Assembly: GCA_021808425.1 (NCBI GenBank)
Contig: JAKBBS010000083.1
Coordinates: forward strand, 1-13,877
Direction: 5' to 3'
Origin: Actinomycetes bacterium
Lineage (GTDB): Bacteria; Actinomycetota; Acidimicrobiia; Acidimicrobiales; Palsa-688
Length of the DNA stretch: 13,877 bases
Positions 6,248 to 13,166 of this stretch are shown here, piece by piece. The notes beneath the pieces are model-generated. The model worked only from the letters and a program-made list of their open reading frames with translations. It was not told the origin of the DNA and ran no database searches. A program made the translations under genes and the position numbers. Numbering within the stretch: the stretch's first letter is position 1; each line of letters starts with the position of its first letter.

Positions 6248-6270
6248 GATCCTGACCAAATTTGACGGCT
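6248..6270 (-). repeat. right 23-bp inverted repeat arm
   Basis: This is an exact reverse complement of 6088-6110, with the near-palindrome GACCAAATTTGAC at 6254-6266. It lies 77 nt before the HAD gene start. Confidence 0.95.
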
Positions 6271-6334
6271 CACGGCACTGTCGCGCCTGCTCAAAGCCTC
6301 AATGCCCCGAGCGCCGCAAGGTGGGGCCAGCCGC

Positions 6335-6340
6335 TAGCGT
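6335..6340 (+). promoter_or_regulatory. -10 box of the HAD gene
   Basis: TAGCGT ends exactly 6 nt before the GTG at 6347, so transcription would start at the GTG itself and the mRNA would be leaderless. Its TAG is also an in-frame stop, which prevents a longer N-terminus. No -35 is recognisable. Confidence 0.5.
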
Positions 6341-6346
6341 TGCCTG

Positions 6347-7273
6347 GTGGGCACACCTCGCCTCCCAACGCCTACACATGACGGGTCGGCAAGCAACGAC
6401 GCCGTTCTCGAGCCTTTCCGTGCCGTCGACGTCATTGCGCTGGACGTCGACGGGACGCTGCTCGCTGAAGACGAACAGATCGTCTCCGCAGAGATCGTCG
6501 CGCTTCACTACGCTCTCGCGTCGCACCCTACCCCGATCGACTTCGTCCTCGTGACCGGACGACCGTGGGAGGGCGTCAAACATCTGGTAACGAGCTTCGA
6601 AGCAGCGACCGGCCGGCGGGCCCCGCATGTCGTCCACTTCGGATCGGTTGTCACCGATGCGCCCGGATCGAAAGCACTCCGCCGCTCTGCGATCCCCGCC
6701 CAAACGGTCAGATCCGTCGTCGACATCTTCCTTCGCGGCGGCCTCGCACCGTCGGTGATACAATGCGACGCGGACCTGTCCGAGACGCACTGGTCCGTCG
6801 GCGAGGCTGAGCCGAAAGGGGCAGACCCGCAAAAGACTTACGGCTTCGGTGTGCCCGTCCGGACGGTAACAGAACTGCCCGCAGGCGTCCAAGCACAAGT
6901 GATCCTCGCGAAGACGCAGCCCGACGTGGCGGCCCGGGTCCTCCGCGAACTGGCGACACTCGAAACGAACCTTCCCATGGAATACCACAATCCGAGCGGC
7001 GTGCTCTACGTCGACTCGCAGGGATCCTCCAAGGCCGAAGGGCTCCTGTTCGCCCTCAAGGAAATGGGCGTCTCCCCCGAGAGGACCATTGCGGTGGGAG
7101 ACGCGACCCCTGACATAGCGATGTTCGAAACGGTCCGCCTCGGAGTCGCAGTCTCGACGGCCGACGCCGAGGTCATCGAGGCGGCCGACTACGTCTCGTC
7201 GAATGGATGCTCGGCGGCGGTGGTCGAAGTGCTGGAGTTGCTCTTGGCCGCACGAGGAGAGAGGACGACCTAG
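6347..7273 (+). CDS. HAD superfamily (Cof-type, HAD-IIB) phosphatase
   Basis: HAD-IIB enzymes hydrolyse small phosphate esters such as sugar phosphates and cofactors through an aspartyl-phosphate intermediate, in the cytosol. The 308 residues carry motif I ALDVDGTLL (nucleophile Asp33, acid/base Asp35), motif II VLVTGRP (Thr70), motif III GSSKAEGL (Lys229) and motif IV VGDATPDIAMF (Asp252, Asp256). A cap of about 110 residues sits between motifs II and III, as in type IIB. Motif IV usually reads GDxxND; here the Asn is Pro, while both Asp remain. GTG at 6347 is bounded by an in-frame TAG at 6335 and a nearby ATG is out of frame, so the start is reasonably fixed and probably leaderless. Its TAG stop overlaps the stop of the convergent amidohydrolase. 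The substrate is unknown. Confidence 0.88.
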   Translation: MGTPRLPTPTHDGSASNDAVLEPFRAVDVIALDVDGTLLAEDEQIVSAEIVALHYALASHPTPIDFVLVTGRPWEGVKHLVTSFEAATGRRAPHVVHFGSVVTDAPGSKALRRSAIPAQTVRSVVDIFLRGGLAPSVIQCDADLSETHWSVGEAEPKGADPQKTYGFGVPVRTVTELPAGVQAQVILAKTQPDVAARVLRELATLETNLPMEYHNPSGVLYVDSQGSSKAEGLLFALKEMGVSPERTIAVGDATPDIAMFETVRLGVAVSTADAEVIEAADYVSSNGCSAAVVEVLELLLAARGERTT

Positions 7274-8691
7274 CGCCAGACGGGGCTAACCCCTTGGAGC
7301 CTCGCCGCTACCTGTCGGTGACGGTTCAGGATGCGCTCTGTGCCGTCGCTCACCAATCGCCCGTCGCGGACGACCGGCCTTCCTGCGACGACAGTATGGC
7401 GGGCGCCGAGCGGACCGCAGCGCAGCCACGCCTCGATCGGGTCGGTGAGCGCTCCGGCGAATGCGATACCTTCGAGCGGCCAGCAGACGAGGTCCCCGAC
7501 GCTTCCCACCGCAAGCTGGCCGATCTCGCCGTCGCGGCCGAGGCACGCAGCGGAACCTCTCGTAGCTATCTCCAACGATTGCCTTGCGCCCATCGCGGTC
7601 GGTCCACCGCGCAGACGTCCCTGTAGCAACGCAGTGCGCGCCTCCATCCAAAGCGAGGCGTGGTCGGTCGAAGCAGACCCGTCACATCCGAGCCCCACCG
7701 GGCATCCGGCGGCTCTGAGCTCAGCGACCGGTGCGATGCCCGCCGCGATCATCATGTTCGACGACGGGCAGTGCGCGACTCCGACCCCGGCGCGCCCGAG
7801 CCGGGCGATCTCGGCGCCGTCGGGATACACACAGTGCGCCACCCATGATCGAGACGTCATCCACCCGACGTCCTCGAAGTGCTCGATGGTCCTCTTAGAG
7901 AACGTCTCCAGCGCATAGTGGTCCTCGTCTGGGTCCTCCGCCAGGTGTGTGTGGAGCCGCACGTCCAAACGCTCCGCCAGCTCGGCTGTTCGCTTCATCA
8001 GCTCGGGGGTCACGGAAAAAGGCGAGCACGGTGCCAGCGCAATCCGCACCATCGAGCCCGGCGACGGGTCATGAAATGCCGAAACGAGCCTCTCGCTGTC
8101 GGCGAGAATCTCGTCGTCATCCTGGACGACGGAATCCGGTGGCAGTCCCCCGTCCTTGACCGACAGGCTCATCGAGCCGCGGGTCGGATGGAACCTCATG
8201 CCGAGCTCCTTCGCTGCGGTGATCTCCGCAGCGATCAGATCGCCGCCGCCCTTCGGATGGACGTACAGATGGTCCGTCGTTGTGGTGCAGCCGCCGAGCG
8301 CCAGTTCCGCCAAGCCGACCCAAGCCGAAAGGTAGGCGGCTTCCTCGTCGAGTCCCGCCCACACCGGGTAGAGGGTGCTGAGCCAGTCGAAGAGACTGCC
8401 GTTGACTGCGGGGGCGAATGAGCGGGTGAGGTTCTGATAGATGTGGTGGTGGGTGTTGACGAGACCCGGCGTTACCAGGCACCCTTTGGCTGACAGCGTC
8501 GTTCGAGCTTGCGGTGGCCGCTCCCGTCGATCGCCCAGGCCGACCACGAAACCGCCGGAGATGGCGACCCATCCACCGGGGATCTCCCTGCGCTGGTCGT
8601 CGACCGTGGCAACCAGCTCCGCCTCGTCTACGACAAGATCGACGAAGGAAGGCCCAGTGGGCGCTGTATCGCCTAGTTGAGAGAAATCCAT
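7270..8691 (-). CDS. amidohydrolase, 8-oxoguanine deaminase-like (TRZ/ATZ type)
   Basis: This metal-dependent amidohydrolase belongs to the guanine deaminase/AtzB group and is predicted to remove the amino group of an oxidised or related purine in the cytosol. The start is ATG at 8691 (473 residues); an in-frame extension to 8784 adds 31 residues resembling no domain and would overlap the divergent promoter. Zinc-site landmarks are PGLVNTHHHIYQNLTR (His81, His83), LHTHLAED (His249, Glu252), SWVAHCVY (His286) and GCDGSASTDHASLWMEAR (Asp337). The HHHIYQNLTR and CDGSASTD stretches are what I associate with 8-oxoguanine deaminases; hydroxyatrazine-type hydrolases are close relatives, so substrate is less sure than family. 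A TAGGGT box lies 10 nt before the ATG. Its TAG stop overlaps the HAD stop inside CTAG. Confidence 0.85.
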   Translation of the reverse strand: MDFSQLGDTAPTGPSFVDLVVDEAELVATVDDQRREIPGGWVAISGGFVVGLGDRRERPPQARTTLSAKGCLVTPGLVNTHHHIYQNLTRSFAPAVNGSLFDWLSTLYPVWAGLDEEAAYLSAWVGLAELALGGCTTTTDHLYVHPKGGGDLIAAEITAAKELGMRFHPTRGSMSLSVKDGGLPPDSVVQDDDEILADSERLVSAFHDPSPGSMVRIALAPCSPFSVTPELMKRTAELAERLDVRLHTHLAEDPDEDHYALETFSKRTIEHFEDVGWMTSRSWVAHCVYPDGAEIARLGRAGVGVAHCPSSNMMIAAGIAPVAELRAAGCPVGLGCDGSASTDHASLWMEARTALLQGRLRGGPTAMGARQSLEIATRGSAACLGRDGEIGQLAVGSVGDLVCWPLEGIAFAGALTDPIEAWLRCGPLGARHTVVAGRPVVRDGRLVSDGTERILNRHRQVAARLQGVSPVWR

Positions 8692-8701
8692 CGCGCCACC
8701 A

Positions 8702-8707
8702 ACCCTA
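8702..8707 (-). promoter_or_regulatory. -10 box of the amidohydrolase gene
   Basis: TAGGGT on the - strand ends 10 nt before the ATG at 8691, implying a leader of only a few bases. It supports the shorter start. The -35 is unclear. Confidence 0.4.
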
Positions 8708-8795
8708 GCCAGCCTCGGGCTGCAGCCAGAGGACCGCCGGGAGCAACACCGACCCAGGAATGGCGAACAGGTAGGCAGTAACACGGTGCGGCAGT

Positions 8796-8801
8796 TAGCC
8801 T
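8796..8801 (+). promoter_or_regulatory. -10 box of the deacetylase gene
   Basis: TAGCCT ends 7 nt before the GTG at 8809, fitting a leaderless or one-base-leader transcript. Together with the box at 8702-8707 it forms a compact divergent promoter in a 117-nt gap. Confidence 0.45.
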
Positions 8802-8808
8802 TGACTCA

Positions 8809-9831
8809 GTGACACCCGTGTTAATGGTCGAAGTCGGCTCCGCTGGCGACCTGCACGACACGGGATGGCGCCACCCTGAGCGAGCAGAGCGCCTGAGGGC
8901 TGTCGAGGCCGCCGCAGAGGATCCCCGACTGCAGGGCGCGCTTCGCCGATGCCAAGCCAGGGCAGCCACACGCGACGAGCTTCTCAGAGTTCACTCCGGC
9001 GACTACGTCGATGCGCTTCGGGACTACATCGCAGCCGGCGGAGGCGACATCGACGCCGACACGCATGTATCGCCGGGCTCGTGGGATGCCGCCCTGCTAG
9101 CGGCCGGGGGCGGCCTCACGGCCATCGAAGCGCTGGATCGAGGCGAAGCGGCAAGTGCTTTCGTCGTGGCGCGCCCACCCGGCCACCACGCCACAGCAAG
9201 CGAAGCGATGGGGTTCTGTCTTCTCAACAATGCGGCGATAACCGCCGCCGCCCTCGCTAGTCGAGGTGAGCGAGTTCTGATAGTCGACTGGGACGTGCAC
9301 CACGGCAATGGCACACAGGACATCTTCTGGGACGATCCGCGGGTCATGTACCTTTCGACACACCAATGGCCGGCATATCCGGGAACCGGGCGACCTCAAG
9401 ACACGGGGGGGCCTGCGGCACCGGGCCTGACCATAAACGTCCCTCTACCGGCGAGAGCCACCGGCGACGTGGCGCGCCAGGCACTCCGGAAGGTGGCAGC
9501 ACCAGCTGTCGAACATTTCGATCCGACATGGATCGTGGTCTCCGCTGGATACGACGCGCATCGGGCGGATCCGCTCGCGGATCTCGCGTGGAGCGCCGGG
9601 GACTACAGCGACCTTACGTCAGACGTCGCCGCCTTCGCCCCCTCACCGGGTCGACTCGTGGTGATGCTGGAAGGCGGCTACGACCTGGACGCTCTCAGGA
9701 TGTCGGTCACCGCCACGCTCGCAGCGATGGCAGGGGAGACCTACCGTCCCGAGCCGCCCACGTCGGGAGGTCCAGGCGCCCTCGATGTGGACGCCGTCGC
9801 AACTTTGAGAAGACGCCTCGTCGGGAGCTGA
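8809..9831 (+). CDS. histone deacetylase family hydrolase
   Basis: Bacterial members of this zinc-dependent family remove acetyl or similar acyl groups from polyamines, acyl-lysine or small amines. The 340 residues show the full class II-like active site: RHPERAERL near the N-terminus, ARPPGHHA (His126, His127), VDWDVHHGNGTQD (Asp162, His164 as metal ligands), SAGYDAHRADPL (Asp249 as third ligand) and EGGYD (Tyr291). Length matches the family at about 340. GTG at 8809 is chosen for its spacing from TAGCCT; GTG 8818 and ATG 8824 are in frame and would change only five residues. It is transcribed divergently from the purine-deaminase-like gene and is followed by an MFS gene 76 nt later. The acyl substrate is unknown; acetylpolyamine or acetoin-type roles are both possible. 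Confidence 0.92.
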   Translation: MTPVLMVEVGSAGDLHDTGWRHPERAERLRAVEAAAEDPRLQGALRRCQARAATRDELLRVHSGDYVDALRDYIAAGGGDIDADTHVSPGSWDAALLAAGGGLTAIEALDRGEAASAFVVARPPGHHATASEAMGFCLLNNAAITAAALASRGERVLIVDWDVHHGNGTQDIFWDDPRVMYLSTHQWPAYPGTGRPQDTGGPAAPGLTINVPLPARATGDVARQALRKVAAPAVEHFDPTWIVVSAGYDAHRADPLADLAWSAGDYSDLTSDVAAFAPSPGRLVVMLEGGYDLDALRMSVTATLAAMAGETYRPEPPTSGGPGALDVDAVATLRRRLVGS

Positions 9832-9891
9832 CACGCGAACCTCCGCCGAGAAGTTGTCCACCGACCACACCGCCACGAAGCCGGCCGCCGG

Positions 9892-9897
9892 TAGAGT
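9892..9897 (+). promoter_or_regulatory. -10 box of the MFS gene
   Basis: TAGAGT ends 10 nt before the GTG at 9908. It favours that start over an upstream in-frame TTG (9854) and suggests the transporter has its own promoter. Confidence 0.4.
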
Positions 9898-9907
9898 CGA
9901 CGTTGCC

Positions 9908-11140
9908 GTGAACACAAGGTCGCACCGCCCCGCCGAGTCCCGTCCCGAAAAGCCGGGCAAGGTGGCCCTGCTGCAAGGACCGGAGGATCGTCGCGCACTT
10001 GTGGTGATGAGCGTCGGGCACGGCATCCAACATTTCTACGTCGCAGGGCTCGCCGTGACGTACCCGTTCGTGATATCCGCCCTGCACGTGTCCTACGGGG
10101 AGCTCGGGGTGGTCCTGACAATCGCCGGGATCCTCGGAGGCCTGCTCCAGGGAGCCGCCGGACTGCTTCGGGGGGCAAGCGCCCGTCTCGTGCTCGGCGC
10201 GCAAAATGCCGGGCTTGCACTGTCGGCCATCCTCGGCGCGGTGGCGCCGGGTTTCGGCCTGTTCGCCCTCGCTCGGGTGTTCGGAGCGCTGACCAGCTGG
10301 CCCCAGCATCCGGTCGGCTCGGCGTACCTGTCGGAGCGATTCCCCCACCGCCGCTCGACAGTTCTGAGCGTGCACACCGCAGGTGGCAGCGCAGGGACGG
10401 TGACCGTCCCTCTCATCGTCGCTGCAGTCATCGCCGCAGCGGGATGGCGCTGGGCGCTTGTGGTCCTAACCGCCTTCCTGGCAGTCGGTGCTCTGCTGGT
10501 CGCCGCTGCGCTGCCGGCGGAACAGCCGGCTCCTGTCGAACACTCGGATGTCGAGCGTGTATCAGTTCGAGAACTTCTGCGGAACAGAAGGGTCATCGCG
10601 GTTCTCGCCGCTTCGACCGTTGCTGCTGGAGGTCGCGGCCTTGGCACACTTGGCACCTTCATACCCGCCGATTTGAAGACCCATCTCGGGCTGTCAGCCA
10701 TCACGGTCGGAGCGATCTTCACCGTCGTCATGGCCGCAAGCATCGCCGGCCCGCTCGTCGGAGGTTCGCTCGCGGACCGCTTCGGGCGGAGGTCCACCCT
10801 CGTCGTCACCTACATGGCCGGCGCCGCCGCCATCGCCGCGTTCGGCTACTCGAGCGGATCGATGTTCGTGCTTGTCCCGCTCGGATTAGCGCTCGGCCTG
10901 CTCGCCTACACGGAGTCCCCGCTGATCCAAGCACTCTTCTCGGATTTGACGTCGAAAGGAGACGCCCGCGCCGCATTCGGCGTGTTCTTCGCGATCGCCT
11001 ACGGCGTGGGTTCGCTATGGACAGCGCTTCTCGGGTGGATCATCGACACTGCCGGCTTCCCGGCGGCGTTTGCGACCATGGCGGGGTCCTTCGTGATCGC
11101 AGGGCTGATAATCGCGTTCGGGGTTCGCCAGCACGCCTGA
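9908..11140 (+). CDS. major facilitator superfamily (MFS) transporter
   Basis: This inner-membrane secondary transporter has 410 residues from GTG 9908 (428 if an upstream TTG is used; those extra residues are polar and look non-coding). Roughly 12 hydrophobic segments are visible, in two halves split by a charged loop (PAEQPAPVEHSDVERVSVRELLRNRRV). The second half contains GGSLADRFGRRSTL, the MFS motif-A-type loop. The first half opens HGIQHFYVAGLAVTYPF, a His-rich helix 1 start reminiscent of fosmidomycin-resistance-like exporters, but this does not prove substrate. It lies 76 nt after the deacetylase, so co-expression is possible, although a separate TAGAGT box is present. It ends 15 nt from the convergent sulfatase stop. 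Confidence 0.9.
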   Translation: MNTRSHRPAESRPEKPGKVALLQGPEDRRALVVMSVGHGIQHFYVAGLAVTYPFVISALHVSYGELGVVLTIAGILGGLLQGAAGLLRGASARLVLGAQNAGLALSAILGAVAPGFGLFALARVFGALTSWPQHPVGSAYLSERFPHRRSTVLSVHTAGGSAGTVTVPLIVAAVIAAAGWRWALVVLTAFLAVGALLVAAALPAEQPAPVEHSDVERVSVRELLRNRRVIAVLAASTVAAGGRGLGTLGTFIPADLKTHLGLSAITVGAIFTVVMAASIAGPLVGGSLADRFGRRSTLVVTYMAGAAAIAAFGYSSGSMFVLVPLGLALGLLAYTESPLIQALFSDLTSKGDARAAFGVFFAIAYGVGSLWTALLGWIIDTAGFPAAFATMAGSFVIAGLIIAFGVRQHA

Positions 11141-11155
11141 GATCCCGGAATGCTG

Positions 11156-12739
11156 CTACACCGGCGCTTCTAGTTCCAGTCTCGGCGAGCGCTGCGGCGG
11201 CTGTCGCTCTCTGAGCAAGGCAAGCAGATCCTCGCGCTGCGAGTGGTGGCGGGGGTCGTCCCAGAGGTTCAGCCGCTGAAGCGGGTCGTCCGCGAGGTTG
11301 TACAACTCGCCTTCGCTGCCGTCGTAGAGAGTGCCCGGCAGATAGGCGGTGCACGTCCAGCTGGCGGTGCTCACCGTTCGCAGGTACACGCTGACACCGT
11401 AAAGCTCGCTGTCCCACTCGGTGAGCACCTCTTCCCTGAGGGAATCTCGTGGGAATGGCCTAGGCGCGCCACCCGGATAGTCGGACTCAGGCGTCGTGTC
11501 CGGGCAGGGAAGCACCTGGCCCTGCATCCACTCCGGCTTGTCGAGGCCGGCTATAGAAGCGATCGTCGGAGCCAGATCCACCAGCCCGACGGGCGACGAC
11601 ACCACTCCGGGCGCACCGCAGGCGACCCGGGCCGGGCGCCAGACCAGGGGAAGTCGCATCAGGGAGTCCACGTGGTAGGGGCCTTTGAAGAGCAGCCCGA
11701 AGTCGCCCTGGAACTCTCCGTGATCGGTAGTGAAGATGACGTCCGCCTGATCGCCCCAGCCAAGAGTCTCTATTGCCCCCATGACCCGTCCCAAGGCTTC
11801 GTCGATCAGCTCGCACTCCACTGCGTTACGGGCATTTACCTCCCGTACCTGCTCCGCGGTCAAGGTGGCAGGCACCCAGGCGGTCGGCGCCTCGAAGTTT
11901 GAAACCAGGGTCCCGTCGTACCACATCCTCCAATGGCGCGGTTTACCGTCGAGTATCGCCTCGCGTTCGGACGCCGACTGCGGGTATCCCGCGGGGAGCG
12001 GGACGTCACGCCAGTCAATCCGGTCCATTTCCGCCTGCGGGGGATCCCACGGATGGTGCGGGTCGGGAAAGCTCATCCAAGCGAACCAATCGTCGGAGGC
12101 GTCGAGCGACGAAAGCCAGGCGATCGTGCGGTCGGCTACCCAGTCGGTGTGATAGCACTCACGTGGGACCGCGTTGAAGTGCACCTGCGGTGCGCCCGTC
12201 TCGCCTCCGCCGGTCGAGTTCACCTGAAGATTGCCGTCGAGTGCGGAATAGAACATCGCCGCGAACTCAGGGTGATTCTCCCGAAGCCAACGGGCGTAGT
12301 GCAGCGGTCCCGCCGCTCCGTGAGTTGCGAGCTCGAGATGCTCGAAACCTCGATGAGCACCACCTGACGGTTCCGTGCCTGTTTGCGCCAGGGCGTTCTC
12401 GACGAATCGCATAAAAGGATCGATCAGCGGCTCGAAGTGGGCTTTTCCGATCAGCGCCGTGCGGTAACCCGCGCCGCGTAGGAGCGCTGCTACGGAAGGT
12501 GCGTCAGGTGGTAGCGGTACTCCGTTCATCCAGACGCCATGGGTGCTCGGGTGCTGGCCGGTGAGGATCGTCGAACGAGACGGCATGCAAACGACCGACT
12601 GAGGGATAGCCCGTTCGTAGCGGTACCCTCCCGCTGCCAAGGCGTCGATCACCGGAGTACGCCCGATGGTTCCGCCGTTGGCACCGATAGTGTCGTAGCG
12701 CTGCTGGTCCGTGGTGACGAGCAGGATCTTGCGGCCCAT
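11156..12739 (-). CDS. sulfatase (alkaline phosphatase superfamily)
   Basis: This 527-residue sulfate-ester hydrolase has the formylglycine-type active site signature CMPSRSTILTG (Cys51, Arg55), so it should need a formylglycine-generating enzyme, which is not in the window. Metal and active-site residues expected of the family are visible: TTDQQ (Asp11), IGKAHFEP (Lys99, His101), FPDPHHPWDPP (His228), FTTDHGEFQGD (Asp339, His340) and FKGPYH (Lys352). There is no signal peptide: the protein begins MGRKILLVTTD, so it is probably cytosolic. ATG at 12739 overlaps the SRPBCC stop as TGATG, with GGAGG 10 nt upstream at 12754-12750, indicating translational coupling. The layout resembles arylsulfatase or choline-sulfatase branches; phosphonate hydrolase activity cannot be excluded. 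The substrate is unknown. Confidence 0.92.
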   Translation of the reverse strand: MGRKILLVTTDQQRYDTIGANGGTIGRTPVIDALAAGGYRYERAIPQSVVCMPSRSTILTGQHPSTHGVWMNGVPLPPDAPSVAALLRGAGYRTALIGKAHFEPLIDPFMRFVENALAQTGTEPSGGAHRGFEHLELATHGAAGPLHYARWLRENHPEFAAMFYSALDGNLQVNSTGGGETGAPQVHFNAVPRECYHTDWVADRTIAWLSSLDASDDWFAWMSFPDPHHPWDPPQAEMDRIDWRDVPLPAGYPQSASEREAILDGKPRHWRMWYDGTLVSNFEAPTAWVPATLTAEQVREVNARNAVECELIDEALGRVMGAIETLGWGDQADVIFTTDHGEFQGDFGLLFKGPYHVDSLMRLPLVWRPARVACGAPGVVSSPVGLVDLAPTIASIAGLDKPEWMQGQVLPCPDTTPESDYPGGAPRPFPRDSLREEVLTEWDSELYGVSVYLRTVSTASWTCTAYLPGTLYDGSEGELYNLADDPLQRLNLWDDPRHHSQREDLLALLRERQPPQRSPRLELEAPV

Positions 12740-13149
12740 CAGGAGTTTGCCTCCATTGGATCCTCCTCCAAAACCCGCCGGAGATTGCGAAGTGCCGCGC
12801 CGGCCGCGCCGGCGATAACCAGCGCCATCGACGCCGGATCTGCGTCGGCGGAGTACGACACGAGGCTCGTCGAATCACCCAGGTCCATAACGTCGATTGT
12901 CGAGAGATGCTCGCGCATGAGAGGGGAGGTGATCCGGTACTGAAAGCGTCTTTGCAGAGGGTCGTTTGTCACGATCTGCTCGGGCATTGTGATACCGGCG
13001 CCCGTGACGATGGTACGAGACGACCCTTCGACGGTCGCAGACACGATCCCGTCGAACCATTCGGGCAGCCGGGAAGGGTCGCCGATAAGCTCCCACACTC
13101 GCTCAGCGGGCAGCGCCAGACGGACCTGCCTTCTCACGCTCGCCCTCAT
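12739..13149 (-). CDS. SRPBCC (START-like) family protein
   Basis: This 136-residue protein has the hydrophobic-ligand-binding SRPBCC fold, as found in polyketide cyclases and START-like proteins. The visible pattern is an opening VRLALPAERVWELIGDPSRLPEWFDGI, the P..vW.li.d...lp.W typical of the family, then strand-rich sequence (RFQYRIT, SLVSYSADA) and a C-terminal amphipathic helix (ASMALVIAGAAGAALRNLRRVLEE) that would cover the cavity. ATG at 13149 is preceded by AAGGTGG with 6-nt spacing. It lies 17 nt after the lipase-like gene and its TGA overlaps the sulfatase ATG, so the three genes are one transcription unit. The ligand is unknown; lipid or aromatic binding is the usual role. Confidence 0.85.
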   Translation of the reverse strand: MRASVRRQVRLALPAERVWELIGDPSRLPEWFDGIVSATVEGSSRTIVTGAGITMPEQIVTNDPLQRRFQYRITSPLMREHLSTIDVMDLGDSTSLVSYSADADPASMALVIAGAAGAALRNLRRVLEEDPMEANS

Positions 13150-13155
13150 GTAGGG

Positions 13156-13162
13156 CCACCTT
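13156..13162 (-). promoter_or_regulatory. ribosome binding site of the SRPBCC gene
   Basis: AAGGTGG on the - strand lies 6 nt before the ATG at 13149 and inside the 17-nt gap after the lipase-like gene's stop. It fixes the start. Confidence 0.7.
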
Positions 13163-13166
13163 TCCG

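Larger units (their letters stand above)
6088..6270. mobile_element. 183-bp element with perfect 23-bp inverted ends (MITE-like or IS remnant)
   Basis: The two ends are exact 23-bp reverse complements (6088-6110 and 6248-6270), containing GCCGTCAAATTTGGTCAGG on the left. The interior is more AT-rich than its surroundings and contains an imperfect duplication. No open frame inside encodes a recognisable protein. The length, perfect termini and intergenic position between divergent genes fit a miniature inverted-repeat element mobilised in trans, or the fused ends of a deleted insertion sequence. No direct target duplication is evident in the flanks, which weakens the mobile interpretation. A pair of inverted regulator sites is the main alternative. 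Confidence 0.5.

Noticed and set aside
6088..6270. Phage or integron attachment site
   Set aside because: No integrase or tRNA gene is nearby, and the two arms are long perfect inverted repeats rather than the short imperfect core expected of an att site.
6103..6294. 63-residue open frame on the - strand through the inverted-repeat element
   Set aside because: It runs through the right terminal repeat and into the left one, contains no transposase motif, and its repeated LVPK/YQKV pieces come from the direct repeats.
8692..8784. 31-residue N-terminal extension of the amidohydrolase
   Set aside because: It is basic and Cys/Ser-rich, resembles no domain, and would cover the TAGGGT box; ATG 8691 gives the family's usual N-terminus.
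9854..9907. TTG start adding 18 residues to the MFS protein
   Set aside because: TTG is a rarer start, the added residues are polar and the segment contains the TAGAGT box; GTG 9908 fits better.
9366..9911. 181-residue Arg-rich frame overlapping the deacetylase
   Set aside because: Its composition is that of an off-frame read, and the deacetylase metal-site motifs occupy the same DNA.
10444..11214. 256-residue frame overlapping the MFS gene
   Set aside because: It is rich in Arg, Ser and Cys without membrane segments, while the other frame shows clear MFS helices and motif A.
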